A DNA stretch of 64,000 nt from Candidatus Zixiibacteriota bacterium (GCA_040756055.1 JBFLZR010000008.1:62001-126000), one strand, 5' to 3'. Positions 36,344 to 45,681 are shown, numbered from the stretch's first letter. Program-made: numbers and translations. The notes: generated from the letters alone by a model not told the origin.

Positions 36344-37270
36344 ATGAACAAGAAGATAGCAGTTATCGGTGCCGGAAATGTAGGCGCCAGCACCGCCATG
36401 TATCTGGCCGAAGCAAATTTTGCCGACGTCGTAATGGTCGACATTATCGAAGGCGTACCGCAGGGCAAAGGTCTCGATCTCTCGCAGGCCGGGCCGGTCC
36501 GTGGGTACAATGCGATGGTTAAAGGCACGAACAAGTTCTCCGACCTTAAGGGTGCCGACATCGTAATCATGACAGCCGGGCTTCCGCGCAAGCCGGGGAT
36601 GTCACGCGAGGATCTGTTGAACATGAACGCCGATATCGTCGGCTCGGTGGCCAAAAATATCAAAAAATATGCCCCGAAGAGCTTTGTTATCGTGGTGTCG
36701 AACCCCCTCGATCTGATGACTTATCACATGCAGCAGGTCACGGGGTTCGAGAAGAACCGCGTTTGCGGGCAGGCCGGTGTGCTCGACTCGACTCGTTTCC
36801 GCACGTTCGTGGCGATGGAACTCGGCGTTGCGATGACGGATGTGCAGGCGATGGTACTCGGCGGTCATGGCGATACCATGGTTCCTCTGCCGCGCTATAC
36901 CACTGTTGCCGGTATTCCAATCGGCGAACTTATTCCCAAGGACCGTATAAAGGCGATATCCGACCGCACCGCTGACGGCGGCGGCGAAATCGTAAGATTG
37001 CTCAAGTCCGGATCGGCATATTATGCCCCGGCCGCTGCCTCGGTTGACATGTGCCGCGCCATCTTCAACGATGAGAAGAGAGTTCTGCCGGCGTCGGCCT
37101 ACCTGACCGGACAATACGGCATCAAGGATATTTACATCGGCGTTCCAGTCGTGCTTGGGGCCAACGGTGTGGAGAAGATTATCGAGCTCAAACTTGCCAA
37201 GGGTGAGATAGCCGCTCTGCAGAAATCGGCCGCTACGTACAAAGAACATCTCAAGATTCTTGGCTACTAA
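36344..37270 (+). CDS. mdh: Malate dehydrogenase (LDH-like type)
   Basis: The 308-residue enzyme interconverts malate and oxaloacetate with NAD. The Rossmann motif is [19 protein letters not shown], followed by [17 protein letters not shown]. The active site has [13 protein letters not shown], the [11 protein letters not shown] Arg/Asp segment, and the catalytic His in [14 protein letters not shown]. Arg at the substrate-loop position ([13 protein letters not shown]) supports malate over lactate. A GGGAGAGG lies four to five bases before the ATG. icd follows after 11 bases. Confidence 0.95.
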   Translation: MNKKIAVIGAGNVGASTAMYLAEANFADVVMVDIIEGVPQGKGLDLSQAGPVRGYNAMVKGTNKFSDLKGADIVIMTAGLPRKPGMSREDLLNMNADIVGSVAKNIKKYAPKSFVIVVSNPLDLMTYHMQQVTGFEKNRVCGQAGVLDSTRFRTFVAMELGVAMTDVQAMVLGGHGDTMVPLPRYTTVAGIPIGELIPKDRIKAISDRTADGGGEIVRLLKSGSAYYAPAAASVDMCRAIFNDEKRVLPASAYLTGQYGIKDIYIGVPVVLGANGVEKIIELKLAKGEIAALQKSAATYKEHLKILGY

Positions 37271-37281
37271 AAGGAGTATCG

Positions 37282-38526
37282 ATGGCAAATTATAAGCATA
37301 TCCAGGTTCCGAAAGACGGTAAGAAGATCACGGTCAAAAACAAGAAGCTGCAGGTCCCCGACAACCCGATTATTCCGGTAATCGAGGGTGATGGTACCGG
37401 GCGCGACATCATGAAGGCTACCAGACGCGTGGTCGATGCGGCCGTGGAAAAGGCATACGGCGGCAAGAAGAAGATTGCCTGGATGGATGTGTATGCCGGT
37501 GAGAAAGCCTTTGAGCTTTATGGCGAATGGCTGCCCGATGAAACTGTCAAGGCTATCAAGACCCATCTTGTGGCATTGAAAGGCCCTCTGACGACACCGA
37601 TCGGCGGTGGGTTTCGCTCGCTCAATGTCTCTCTGCGCCAGATTCTGAATCTGTATGCCTGCGTGCGTCCGGTCAAGTGGTTTAAGGGTGTCGGCTCACC
37701 CGTAACTCATCCGGAGAAACTGAACGTCATCATCTTCCGTGAGAATACCGAAGACGTTTACGCGGGCATTGAATGGAAGAAGGGTACCCCTGAGGCGAAA
37801 ATGGTCATTAACTGGCTCAACAAGACGATGAAACGCAACATCCGTCTGGACTCCGGCATCGGCATCAAACCGATCTCGGTGACCGGTACTCGTCAGCTGG
37901 TTCGCAAGGCCATACAACATGCCATAAAGAAGGGACTGCCGTCTGTCACTCTGGTCCACAAGGGTAACATAATGAAGTTCACCGAAGGGGCCTTTAGAGA
38001 CTGGGGTTATGAGATTGCAAAGAAGGAATTTCGGAGCCAGATCGTAACCGAAGACGAGGTCTGGGCGAAGTACAAGGGCAAGGCCCCTAAGGGTAAAGTG
38101 GTCATCCAGGATCGTATAGCAGACTCTATCTTCCAGCAGGTATTGACCCGACCGGATGAATATAGTGTCTTGGCTACGCCGAATCTGAACGGTGACTATT
38201 TGTCCGACGCTTGTGCGGCTCAGGTGGGTGGTCTTGGTATGGCTCCCGGCGCCAACATTGGCGACTATATCGGATTGTTCGAAGCCACTCACGGCACGGC
38301 CCCGAAGTATGCCGACAAGGATGTCATCAATCCGTCATCGGTGATCCTCTCGGCGGTCATGATGCTCGAATATCTGGGCTGGGACAAGGCCGGCAATATG
38401 ATTGAAGACGCCATTCAGAAGACGATCAATAAAAAGACGGTCACTTATGATTTAGAGCGGCAGATGAAGGGCGCCAAGAAAGTTGGTACTTCGGAGTTCG
38501 CGACTAACATCATCAAGAACATGTAA
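37282..38526 (+). CDS. icd: Isocitrate dehydrogenase, NADP-dependent
   Basis: This 414-residue enzyme is close in layout to E. coli Icd (416 residues). It has [20 protein letters not shown] with the conserved isocitrate-binding Ser, and [15 protein letters not shown]. The C-terminal coenzyme segment [20 protein letters not shown] carries the Lys-Tyr pair that favours NADP over NAD in the E. coli enzyme. The reaction is isocitrate to 2-oxoglutarate and CO2. It is the last gene of the sucC-to-icd run and is followed by a strong terminator. Confidence 0.96.
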   Translation: MANYKHIQVPKDGKKITVKNKKLQVPDNPIIPVIEGDGTGRDIMKATRRVVDAAVEKAYGGKKKIAWMDVYAGEKAFELYGEWLPDETVKAIKTHLVALKGPLTTPIGGGFRSLNVSLRQILNLYACVRPVKWFKGVGSPVTHPEKLNVIIFRENTEDVYAGIEWKKGTPEAKMVINWLNKTMKRNIRLDSGIGIKPISVTGTRQLVRKAIQHAIKKGLPSVTLVHKGNIMKFTEGAFRDWGYEIAKKEFRSQIVTEDEVWAKYKGKAPKGKVVIQDRIADSIFQQVLTRPDEYSVLATPNLNGDYLSDACAAQVGGLGMAPGANIGDYIGLFEATHGTAPKYADKDVINPSSVILSAVMMLEYLGWDKAGNMIEDAIQKTINKKTVTYDLERQMKGAKKVGTSEFATNIIKNM

Positions 38527-38552
38527 CGAGGCTGTCCTATCGTTGGCTAAAG

Positions 38553-38582
38553 AAAGGAAGGCTTTAGAGCCTTCCTTTTCTT
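38553..38582. terminator. Bidirectional rho-independent terminator after icd
   Basis: AAAGGAAGGCT (38553-38563) and AGCCTTCCTTT (38568-38578) form a perfect 11-base stem with a TTAG loop. T-rich sequence follows on both strands, so it can end both the icd operon and the convergent hydrolase gene. Confidence 0.9.
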
Positions 38583-38598
38583 ATTTCTGACCGTACGG

Positions 38599-39813
38599 TT
38601 ATTGTCCGGGGCGCAGCCTCGTCAGCGCAGTACTGGCATTGGTATTCTCAGGGTTGAGTTTCAGAGACTTCTGATAGTTTGCCACAGAACCAGTAGTATC
38701 TCCCGCTGCTAACAATGCCTCGGCATAGCTGTCGTACACATTGGCGGATTGCGGATACAGATCCACGTTGAGTTGGAACAATTCAAGTGCATCTTCGAGC
38801 TTGCCAGCCAGAAGATATTCATAGCCCATGCGGTTGAGCCTGTTTTCACTGAGAATGTCAATGCCCGGGTCCCGTTTATGCATGGAACGGTATAGGTTCA
38901 CTGCCGGCTTTACGCCTGATGCGTTCATCACTCTGAAGAACTCCCGGCCAGAGAGGAATCCAATCACGGTCTGGCTCAGCAGTTCAGGCTGCTCCATGGG
39001 GATCCTGTGGGCGCAGTCCTTAAGTACTACCCGCTCCGAACCTCTGATCCCTGCCGCAATGGCGCCGGCGTTGGCATGAATATCGGGAAGGTCATACTCT
39101 CCAGAGATAATCAGCGCGGGGATATCCAATTCGTCCAGAGAATCGAGAGTCGTATAAGAAGGTGCTTGTTCGAGCCTGTTGAATATCTGGTCAACGTTGT
39201 TCAGGTAACCTTCCATCAAGGTGTGGGCTTCCTCGCGGACCTGCGGATTGCCACTGTAGATCTCGTAGGGATCTTCGTCGAGATAGTAATTCAGGAGAAG
39301 AACCGGGTCCGAGAAAATCGCCGGATCCTGATGTCCACCTCTGGTGAGAAAGTGGTCTGTTAAAGGCAGTCCGCGCACCACCGGACTGACGAGAATGAGA
39401 TGAGTAATTCGGTCCTGGTGCTCGACCGCAAAATCAAGGGCAAGGCGGGCCCCGGCGGACATACCGATTACGATTGCACTATCAATTCCGAGTTTTTCGA
39501 AGAGCGTCAGCAGGTCATCAACGTTAGAATATGGTTTCGTGGGCACGGGAGATTTGCCGAATCCGCGGCGATCGTAGCGAATCATTGTGAAGCGGTTTGC
39601 GCAGTTTTCCCACTGGTGGTTCCATACGGCAGAGTGAATAAGACCGTCGTGCAGCATTATCATTGTTGGTCCCTGCCCGGCAACTTCATAATACAGTTGT
39701 CCATCGGGGACCTCGACATATCCCGTTTCTCCGCTCTGAAAGCCGCGGGCCGGTTGTGATGGCAACATCAGTCCCAAAACAAAAACTATTGTTGCTGTGA
39801 AGTGTTTAGACAT
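38599..39813 (-). CDS. Secreted alpha/beta-hydrolase with C-terminal TPR repeats
   Basis: The protein has a signal peptide (MSKHFTATIVFVLGLMLPSQ, cleavage probably after PARG). A full alpha/beta-hydrolase domain follows: the oxyanion segment MLHDGLIHSAVW, Ser nucleophile in GMSAGARLALD, Asp in SGEYDLPD and His in CAHRIPMEQPE. Residues from about 320 onward form tetratricopeptide repeats (RMGYEYLLAGKLEDALELF, AEALLAAGDTTGSVANYQKS). Hydrolase-TPR fusions occur in FCB-group and related bacteria. I start at 39813 because the ATG at 39828 would have its Shine-Dalgarno too close. The substrate is unknown. Confidence 0.87.
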   Translation of the reverse strand: MSKHFTATIVFVLGLMLPSQPARGFQSGETGYVEVPDGQLYYEVAGQGPTMIMLHDGLIHSAVWNHQWENCANRFTMIRYDRRGFGKSPVPTKPYSNVDDLLTLFEKLGIDSAIVIGMSAGARLALDFAVEHQDRITHLILVSPVVRGLPLTDHFLTRGGHQDPAIFSDPVLLLNYYLDEDPYEIYSGNPQVREEAHTLMEGYLNNVDQIFNRLEQAPSYTTLDSLDELDIPALIISGEYDLPDIHANAGAIAAGIRGSERVVLKDCAHRIPMEQPELLSQTVIGFLSGREFFRVMNASGVKPAVNLYRSMHKRDPGIDILSENRLNRMGYEYLLAGKLEDALELFQLNVDLYPQSANVYDSYAEALLAAGDTTGSVANYQKSLKLNPENTNASTALTRLRPGQ

Positions 39814-40498
39814 GAAATGTATCTCCATTTCCTCCAGGTGTTGTCTCCGGCCGGAACTGTCAATGGCCGGATTTATCTGGTAGACGTGCGAGTAGCCGTA
39901 AGGTGTTTAGCACTTTGACTGAGATGCTGCAGATTGCTGCGGCGGGAGGATAGAAAGGTCCACGATAACAATTCTTTTCGCGCGTCCCCTTTTTTCATGG
40001 CGTGAAAGCCATAACTGCTTATCTGACTGTCTGGTACGGACCAGTGTTTTTTCAGCGTTCTTTGCCACGTTTTAGTTGACTTAATATTGAAAAATTCTTA
40101 CCCCTGAACCGTCTTGAGACTTGAATGCGAGTCTCGGACAAGAGGTAATAAAATTGCTCAGGAAGCCGACAATAAGGGAAGAGATGTCGGTTTCTTGAAC
40201 GACACCGGGCATATTGTTACAAGTACTCGACTTATTGAACGCCTGAGTCGATTTGCGAGCGGTTGTTGTTCAGAAAGCGGACACGAGCGCAAATAATAGG
40301 GACAGGCAAATCGAATCAAGGCTAAGACAGAACCTGTTACTGATGGTCTCGCGTGTTTGGGAATGGATTGTAAACAAGGCACTTATGTTCATATCAGGGG
40401 GCTGGGAAAATCCCTGTCAAATAAATCCACCCAGAACCGTTTCCGGCATTGGGATTGCCAATACAGGACAATTGGAACAATCGTGGATGAGGTAGACC
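39814..40498. other. Long divergent intergenic region with serial hairpins
   Basis: This is 685 bases without a recognisable gene; two open frames of 60 and 80 codons show no known protein features. Between 40116 and 40251 three stem-loops follow one another. GAGACT/AGTCTC is at 40116-40135. GAAGCCGACA/TGTCGGTTTC is at 40162-40194, ten pairs with one G-U. TCGACT/AGTCGA is at 40227-40251. A partial -24/-12 match, AGGTAATAAAATTGCT, lies at 40143-40158. No tRNA, 6S, tmRNA, SRP or RNase P signature was recognised. It may hold an unannotated RNA or long leader. Confidence 0.4.
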
Positions 40499-41446
40499 AT
40501 GGATGTTAGGATTCTGGTGAAGAGGATTATCGTAGGGTGGATCATTCTGCTGCTTCTGGTGGCGTTTTTTGGCAGAGTGACAATAGCGGAGACGAATGCG
40601 GGGAACACGGCCGCGGAGTTTCTTCTTATAGGTGCCGGAGCGAGGCCCTCCGCAATGGGCGGAGCCTTTTCGGCCGTATCAGAGGGCGCGGTAGCTTCTT
40701 ATTGGAATCCCGCCGGTCTCACAAGTGTTGAGACCAGCGAGTTTCTTCTGAGTCACTTCGCCTGGTACCAGGACATGACCGTTGAATATGGTGCGTATGC
40801 CAGACAAATGTCGGACAGGATGACCCTGGCAGCGTCAGTCACATATTTCAATTATGGCGCTATCGATGGATTCGATTTGAGCGGCCTGCCGACAGGGGAG
40901 ATCAGCGCCTACGATATTGCCGGCGCGATTTCGCTGGGGTATAAGACGAGTGAAAAGCTGTCCCTTGGCTTGACCGGCAAAGTGATTAATCAGAAACTCG
41001 ACGATATCAGCGCAACGACTTTCGCTGTCGATTTCGGCACCAAATATGACCTGGGTCGTATCGCTCTTGCCGGTGTGCTGACCAATCTGGGGCCGGACAT
41101 TTCGTTTGACGGAACCACCGAGAATCTTCCGGCGGCGCTTCATCTGGGTTTAGCCGGATATCCGGTTGAAGACAGGCTTCTGCTCACCGCCGATGTTGAA
41201 AAGAGACTTCACGGTGAAACGGTTGTTCATCAGGGGGTAGAGTTTAATCACAACGGCCAATATTTCCTCAGATCCGGTTACAGTTACTATCCGAGTGCCG
41301 ATGAAAGGAATTTTGCCACTGGAATCACGCTGGGAGCGGGTTTGAAATTCAATAACGCCGCTTTCGATTATGCCTATACGTTCGAAGAAAAATACAGCTC
41401 TGAGGACCTTCACAGGTTCACCATAATCTTTCAAATTGGCCCTTGA
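40499..41446 (+). CDS. PorV/PorQ-family outer membrane protein
   Basis: This 315-residue protein has an N-terminal membrane/signal segment (RIIVGWIILLLLVAFFG). The family signature AAEFLLIGAGARPSAMGGAF follows, then ASYWNPAGLTSVETSEFLL and many beta-strands ending FTIIFQIG. This matches UPF0164/PorV-PorQ proteins, outer membrane beta-barrels linked to type IX secretion or long-chain lipid transport in the FCB group. The RBS is GAGG. A terminator follows at 41482. No other type IX secretion gene was found in the window. Confidence 0.85.
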   Translation: MDVRILVKRIIVGWIILLLLVAFFGRVTIAETNAGNTAAEFLLIGAGARPSAMGGAFSAVSEGAVASYWNPAGLTSVETSEFLLSHFAWYQDMTVEYGAYARQMSDRMTLAASVTYFNYGAIDGFDLSGLPTGEISAYDIAGAISLGYKTSEKLSLGLTGKVINQKLDDISATTFAVDFGTKYDLGRIALAGVLTNLGPDISFDGTTENLPAALHLGLAGYPVEDRLLLTADVEKRLHGETVVHQGVEFNHNGQYFLRSGYSYYPSADERNFATGITLGAGLKFNNAAFDYAYTFEEKYSSEDLHRFTIIFQIGP

Positions 41447-41481
41447 TCCGGCACGCAGAAACAGACTCGAATTAGCAGAAG

Positions 41482-41509
41482 AAACCAGCCCGACGGCTGG
41501 TTTTTTCTT
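41482..41509 (+). terminator. Rho-independent terminator of the PorV-like gene
   Basis: AAACCAGCC (41482-41490) and GGCTGGTTT (41495-41503) form a nine-base stem with a CGAC loop, and the T-run continues to 41509 with one C. Confidence 0.9.
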
Positions 41510-41714
41510 TGCCAACCGTCGTTTTCGGACTAGGCAATTCGTTGCATGTTTTGTGTTCAAAATTCGCACTATGTTTCCGCCATTGCAGAAACACGGGGTA
41601 ACGGACCAAATTAGTCCACGCTTCGATTTTCGAGCGAAATCTTATGCTGCTGCCTGCCAACCGCTTACAATAGTGTCAAAATTGGTATTACTTTTCTGTT
41701 AGTCCTTTACACGC

Positions 41715-41730
41715 TGGCAGAAGTTTTGCT
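41715..41730 (+). promoter_or_regulatory. Sigma-54 (RpoN) promoter for the exopolysaccharide sugar transferase gene
   Basis: TGGCAGAAGTTTTGCT matches TGGCACGNNNNTTGCW at all but two specified positions, with GG and GC at the exact spacing. Transcription would start near 41741, about 39 bases before the ATG at 41780. A NtrC-family activator gene lies 4.2 kb downstream. Confidence 0.8.
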
Positions 41731-41779
41731 TCACGGAAAGTAACGCAGTGATTGTATACTCCTCGTTATTTTAAAAAAT

Positions 41780-42718
41780 ATGGAAAACATTCAGAGTAAC
41801 AGCAGTAATATACAAGCTCAGAGTACGGTCGCGGTCCCAAGGAGGGCTTATTCTTATGGAGTTGCTTCCGGGTTGACCGTATCACCCTCTGTAACTTTGC
41901 CTCAGTCGCAATCCTTGACTTTTTCGGGGTATGTAAATTTCTTGTTCTCGGAATATTTTAAGGGATTGCTGTTTATCCTGGTGACTTCGCTTTTCATCTT
42001 TGCCATGCCGATGGCGGTGACCAGGGGGGGCAGCCTTAAGGGGATATTGATGGGATTTGGAAAGAGATTCATGGATATTGTGGGCTCGACAGTCGGGCTG
42101 ATTCTCACATTGCCGTTTTGGCTTGTCGTACCCATACTGATAAAACTCGATTCTCCCGGTCCGGTGTTTTACTCGCAGGTCAGGGTTGGAGTTAACCGTC
42201 GTAAAGGTCAGCGTCGCGTTTATCAGAAGTCCGATGTAGGGGAGAGTCGCCATCGGGAGCGTCGCCGTGAAGATCTTATGGGCCGCCCGTTCAAGCTTCA
42301 CAAGTTCCGTACGATGGTGAGTGATGCTGAGAAAGAATCGGGACCGGTGTGGGCCACCAAGAGTGATCCGCGAATAACCCGGATTGGTAAGTTTTTGCGC
42401 AAGACGAGAATAGATGAAATCCCCCAGTTCTGGAATGTGCTGAAGGGTGATATGTCGTTGGTGGGTCCCAGGCCGGAACGTCCGAGCTTCGTGCTGGATT
42501 TGTCTGCCAAGATAAAAGGATATACTAATCGCTTGAATGTCAAGCCGGGTCTTACGGGATTGGCTCAAGTGGAGAATGGTTATGACTCTTCCCTGGCGTC
42601 GGTGGTACGCAAAGTACGCTATGACCTTGAGTATATTGAAAAAAGGTCATTTTGGACCGACATCAGGATTCTGCTTAAGACAGTGGTGGTTGTGATTACC
42701 GGCAAGGGCGCCTGTTAA
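41780..42718 (+). CDS. Bacterial sugar transferase (polyprenyl-phosphate glycosyl-1-phosphate transferase)
   Basis: This 312-residue enzyme starts exopolysaccharide or O-unit synthesis by placing a sugar phosphate on undecaprenyl phosphate. A Gln/Ser-rich N-terminus precedes a membrane helix (YFKGLLFILVTSLFIFAMPM). A second hydrophobic segment (FMDIVGSTVGLILTLPFWLV) leads into the catalytic part: KLDSPGPVFYSQ, FKLHKFRTM, TRIDEIPQFWNVLKGDMSL, LVGPRPERP and the final KPGLTGLAQV. Between residues about 138 and 168 lies a strongly basic insertion (NRRKGQRRVYQK, RHRERRRED) not usual in the family. It has its own sigma-54 promoter and terminator, so it is transcribed alone. Confidence 0.92.
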   Translation: MENIQSNSSNIQAQSTVAVPRRAYSYGVASGLTVSPSVTLPQSQSLTFSGYVNFLFSEYFKGLLFILVTSLFIFAMPMAVTRGGSLKGILMGFGKRFMDIVGSTVGLILTLPFWLVVPILIKLDSPGPVFYSQVRVGVNRRKGQRRVYQKSDVGESRHRERRREDLMGRPFKLHKFRTMVSDAEKESGPVWATKSDPRITRIGKFLRKTRIDEIPQFWNVLKGDMSLVGPRPERPSFVLDLSAKIKGYTNRLNVKPGLTGLAQVENGYDSSLASVVRKVRYDLEYIEKRSFWTDIRILLKTVVVVITGKGAC

Positions 42719-42736
42719 TTTGTTAGAAAAATTCGT

Positions 42737-42765
42737 GGCCGTGGCGGATGTCACGGCCTTTTTTT
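42737..42765 (+). terminator. Rho-independent terminator after the sugar transferase gene
   Basis: GGCCGTG (42737-42743) and CACGGCC (42752-42758) form a seven-base stem followed by seven T. Confidence 0.9.
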
Positions 42766-42842
42766 ATGACTTGTTTTTGAATATTCATTTTTATATTGTT
42801 AAATCATTCCAAGGGGTTTTAACCTTTACTTCAGGGAAGAAG

Positions 42843-43580
42843 ATGACGTCAAAGAAACTCGCATTCATCATATTAGCCGCTTGTGCTATTCCTGTTTCCG
42901 CGGCGGGTCAGGCCAGCATGACCGGCGACCTTACCGTTCGCACTGATCCCCAGGGAGCCCAGGTTCGACTATCCGGTGGGGCCAGGGTTTCGGGAGTGAC
43001 TCCGGTTCGCTTCAGACATCTTCTAGTCGGTGACTATGAACTCACTTTAAAGAAGCACGGGTACGAAACATATAAGACCCGAATCGAGCTTGACCCGACT
43101 CGTCAGATGGAAGTCGACATCAAGTTATCTCCAAAGACCCGGTTCAAGACGGCCGTCAGGTCACTTTTTATCCCCGGCTGGGGTCAGCGGTATGCTGATC
43201 GCAAGACGAAAGGGTGGGCTTTTACTTTTCTGACAGTCGCTGCCGGGGTAAGTTATCTTTACGCCGATGACGAGTTCGATTTCAGGTTCGATGAGTTCAA
43301 GAAGATCGAAAGGGAATACGACTCGCTGGCAGTTGATGGAAATATTGAGGAGTTACGCCGCGTTCAACCGCTTCTGGCAGCGGCGCAGGAAAGCGCTTAC
43401 GATGCTGAGAATGTCAGGCGGATTGTTATCGGGGTCGGTATCGGAATCTGGGCGCTGAACGTAATCGACGCTCTGTTTTTCTTTCCGGAAGAAAAAGGGA
43501 CGTTTACGGTGAAGGGCCTCACCATGACCCCCACAGCCGATTCTGAAAGTGTCGGGCTGTCCATTTCCATGAAGTTATAG
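42843..43580 (+). CDS. PEGA-domain envelope protein
   Basis: This 245-residue protein has a signal peptide (KKLAFIILAACAIPVSAAGQ). A PEGA-like domain follows at residues 25-95 (LTVRTDPQGAQVRLSG, GVTPVRFRHLLVGDYELTLKK). Then comes FIPGWGQRYADRKTKGW, a segment often seen in DUF5683-type proteins, and a hydrophobic helix near the end (IVIGVGIGIWALNVIDALFFF). It is probably anchored in the envelope and beta-rich at the N-terminus. The in-frame TTG at 42720 is rejected since it precedes the terminator of the previous gene. Its downstream neighbour is a lipoprotein 16 bases away. Confidence 0.78.
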   Translation: MTSKKLAFIILAACAIPVSAAGQASMTGDLTVRTDPQGAQVRLSGGARVSGVTPVRFRHLLVGDYELTLKKHGYETYKTRIELDPTRQMEVDIKLSPKTRFKTAVRSLFIPGWGQRYADRKTKGWAFTFLTVAAGVSYLYADDEFDFRFDEFKKIEREYDSLAVDGNIEELRRVQPLLAAAQESAYDAENVRRIVIGVGIGIWALNVIDALFFFPEEKGTFTVKGLTMTPTADSESVGLSISMKL

Positions 43581-43596
43581 TCGAGGAAGATAGGGA

Positions 43597-44829
43597 ATGA
43601 AAAGATATTTACCTTTGCTGGCAGTTCTTGTCGTAGGTATCGGTGGTTGCGATCGTACCATAGAGTCAAAGGATCCTGTCAGGTCGGTGCCAGAGGCTAC
43701 GCCGGTGCCATACGATGTGGAGGTATTCATCAATACGGAGACGGTTGATCTCCAATGGAAAGTCTCGGACAGTTCGAATATAGCCCGCTATCGCATTTAT
43801 GTGGCTGATATCGAGCCGGTGGATTTCAGGATTCACGATTCTTCTTCCAATACGAGCGCGACTTTGAGTAATCTGGTAATCAACCGTCTTTACTACTTCA
43901 AAATAGCATCTGTCTCCCGCGAGGGTATTGAAGGTGAATCCTCAATTGCTTTGCCGCTGACTCTCGGACGGTCTTCGATTACGATTAATTCCGACGCCGA
44001 GTTCACCAACAGTCGCAGTGTGCGTATCCAGGTGAACACGTCGGCTACTGCGGCTCAGGTGATACTCTCTGAGGAGGCCGACTTCTCGGGATCTGAGTTT
44101 GTGGCTTTTGCCCCCGAGCGCACCTATACGCTTTCTGAGGGCGACGGCGCAAAAACGGTCTATGCCCGGCTGGTGTATGCTGATGGTTCGGAGTCGAGTG
44201 AGGTTTTATCCGATGATATTATTCTGGACACTCGGGCTGAGATAAGCTCCGTTTTTTATGCTCCGACCGGCAGCGTATTTTCAGCGGGGCAGACAATTAC
44301 GTTTGGTCTGGATGCCGGTGAACTCTCGGGTCGGGCCACTGTGTCGTTTACCGGTGTCAGTGGTTTGAGATTGTACGACGATGGCACGGACGGGGACGAT
44401 ACGGCCGATGATGGTGTTTATCATGGCCAGTATGTGGTGCCGGTTGGCAGCAATCTTTTTGAGGCGGTGGTCACCGGTAATTTCACCGATGCCGCGGGCA
44501 ATTCCGCCGTAGCGGTTCGAGGCGAGCAACTGCTGAGTATCAATACTCCCCCTGATGCGGTTGAAATCGTTCTGGTGGCGGGAGTTGACTCCGTTCGTTT
44601 TCAGTGGACTCGTAGTGAAGAAGACGATTTCGCGTCTTATCAGATTTATTCGGCGGCAAATTCAAGCGTCGACCTGGCCGATACGAGGGTAGCCATTATC
44701 AATGCGGTCGAGCCGCCTTCACCCTGGTACGCGGTCGCGGCTCCGGCTGTTAACACTTATTATCGAGTCTATGTTTTTGATCAGCATGGTGCATCGACCG
44801 GTTCCAACGTGGTGCTCTTCGAGCCATAG
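43597..44829 (+). CDS. Lipoprotein with fibronectin type III-like domains
   Basis: A lipoprotein signal is visible (YLPLLAVLVVGIGGC, lipobox Cys at residue 18). The remaining 390 residues are beta-rich and acidic. Fibronectin-type segments occur near the N-terminus (VDLQWKVSDSSNIARYRIYV, LYYFKIASVSREGIEG) and the C-terminus (VRFQWTRSEEDDFASYQIY, NTYYRVYVFDQHG). In between is a DDGTDGDDTADDGVYHG motif, common in large surface proteins of the FCB group and probably binding calcium. No enzyme motif was seen. It is likely an outer membrane or surface-exposed adhesion/scaffold lipoprotein, in a run with the PEGA and membrane protein genes. Confidence 0.8.
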   Translation: MKRYLPLLAVLVVGIGGCDRTIESKDPVRSVPEATPVPYDVEVFINTETVDLQWKVSDSSNIARYRIYVADIEPVDFRIHDSSSNTSATLSNLVINRLYYFKIASVSREGIEGESSIALPLTLGRSSITINSDAEFTNSRSVRIQVNTSATAAQVILSEEADFSGSEFVAFAPERTYTLSEGDGAKTVYARLVYADGSESSEVLSDDIILDTRAEISSVFYAPTGSVFSAGQTITFGLDAGELSGRATVSFTGVSGLRLYDDGTDGDDTADDGVYHGQYVVPVGSNLFEAVVTGNFTDAAGNSAVAVRGEQLLSINTPPDAVEIVLVAGVDSVRFQWTRSEEDDFASYQIYSAANSSVDLADTRVAIINAVEPPSPWYAVAAPAVNTYYRVYVFDQHGASTGSNVVLFEP

Positions 44830-44838
44830 GACAGGGTT

Positions 44839-45681
44839 GTGCGCTTATTAGACTCGATCAACTATTTCCTATCGCTTTTCCTGGAGACGCTATCGCAGGT
44901 CAAGCGGGGCCGAATATGGTCGCTTCTGCTCGCCTATTTCGCTCTCCAGTGGCTGGTACTTTTCGCTCACGACAGGTTTTATTCCCCGGCCTTTTTCGGG
45001 GTTATCCATTTGTGGGTGAACGCGATCGACTCGCAGAACGCCGTTGGCTTTATGCATTATCCCGGACATTTCGCTGTCCTGCCGTATTTCTTCGGTTGGG
45101 CCAAGTTCGTGGTTTCGGCGTTGCTTGAAGGGTCTGTTCTGGGGGCGGTTTCAATATTGTTTTATCGCGGGCTCCCCGGCGACAACGCTCGCCCTAAAGT
45201 TAATTCTGCGCAGATGCCATTTTTGTGGCTTCAATTGACGCTGGCATGGCTGGCCATTAATGGTTTAATCTTGCTGGCGAATTTATACCTGCCGGCTTTG
45301 CTGAGTCCTCTACTGACAAATTCACCACGCCGGATCATCGTGTTTCAGTATCTGTTTATGCCCGGGCTTTATATCGTGATAGTGGCCCTTTTCTACTTCT
45401 CCATATCATACTGCGCCTTATATGGCGCCAGTGTCTGGACGGCTTTGAAACGATCTCTTCAGATTTTCTGGAATCGTCCTATTATGTGCTTGTGCCTGGC
45501 TGCCGTTATTCTGGCAGCTCCCGTGCTCATGTCAATTATTGGCCAGCAACAAAACATCATTATTAATAAGTTCTATCCTGAACTCATGTACTGGGTCCTG
45601 GTAGTCGGTCTTGCGGTGGACGCTGTCGTGTATTTTTTCTGGATGGGCACTGCCGTGCGTTTCTTGTCGGACCAGGAATAA
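44839..45681 (+). CDS. Polytopic membrane protein of unknown function
   Basis: The protein has 280 residues and about six hydrophobic segments, for example SLLLAYFALQWLVLFA, WLQLTLAWLAINGLILLANL, YLFMPGLYIVIVALFYFSI and MCLCLAAVILAAPVLM. It resembles general YIP1/DUF4013-like membrane proteins in layout (multiple helices with a soluble N-terminus), but I do not recognise a family. The start is a GTG. It closes the PEGA-lipoprotein-membrane protein run, suggesting a shared envelope function. Confidence 0.65.
   Translation: MRLLDSINYFLSLFLETLSQVKRGRIWSLLLAYFALQWLVLFAHDRFYSPAFFGVIHLWVNAIDSQNAVGFMHYPGHFAVLPYFFGWAKFVVSALLEGSVLGAVSILFYRGLPGDNARPKVNSAQMPFLWLQLTLAWLAINGLILLANLYLPALLSPLLTNSPRRIIVFQYLFMPGLYIVIVALFYFSISYCALYGASVWTALKRSLQIFWNRPIMCLCLAAVILAAPVLMSIIGQQQNIIINKFYPELMYWVLVVGLAVDAVVYFFWMGTAVRFLSDQE

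Larger units (their letters stand above)
41447..41779. other. Intergenic region before the sugar transferase gene
   Basis: These 333 bases contain the terminator of the PorV-like gene (41482-41509) and a sigma-54 promoter (41715-41730). About 200 bases between them could bind an activator upstream, but no clear tandem or inverted operator could be read by eye. Confidence 0.6.

Noticed and set aside
40300-40365. Sequence vaguely like a c-di-GMP or Ni/Co riboswitch (GGGACAGGC and TTACTGATGG words)
   Set aside because: The conserved core motifs of those classes are not present in order, so the likeness is only in short words.
42720-42842. Extended N-terminus of the PEGA protein from a TTG start
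   Set aside because: This stretch contains the terminator of the sugar transferase gene; the signal peptide starts at the ATG at 42843.
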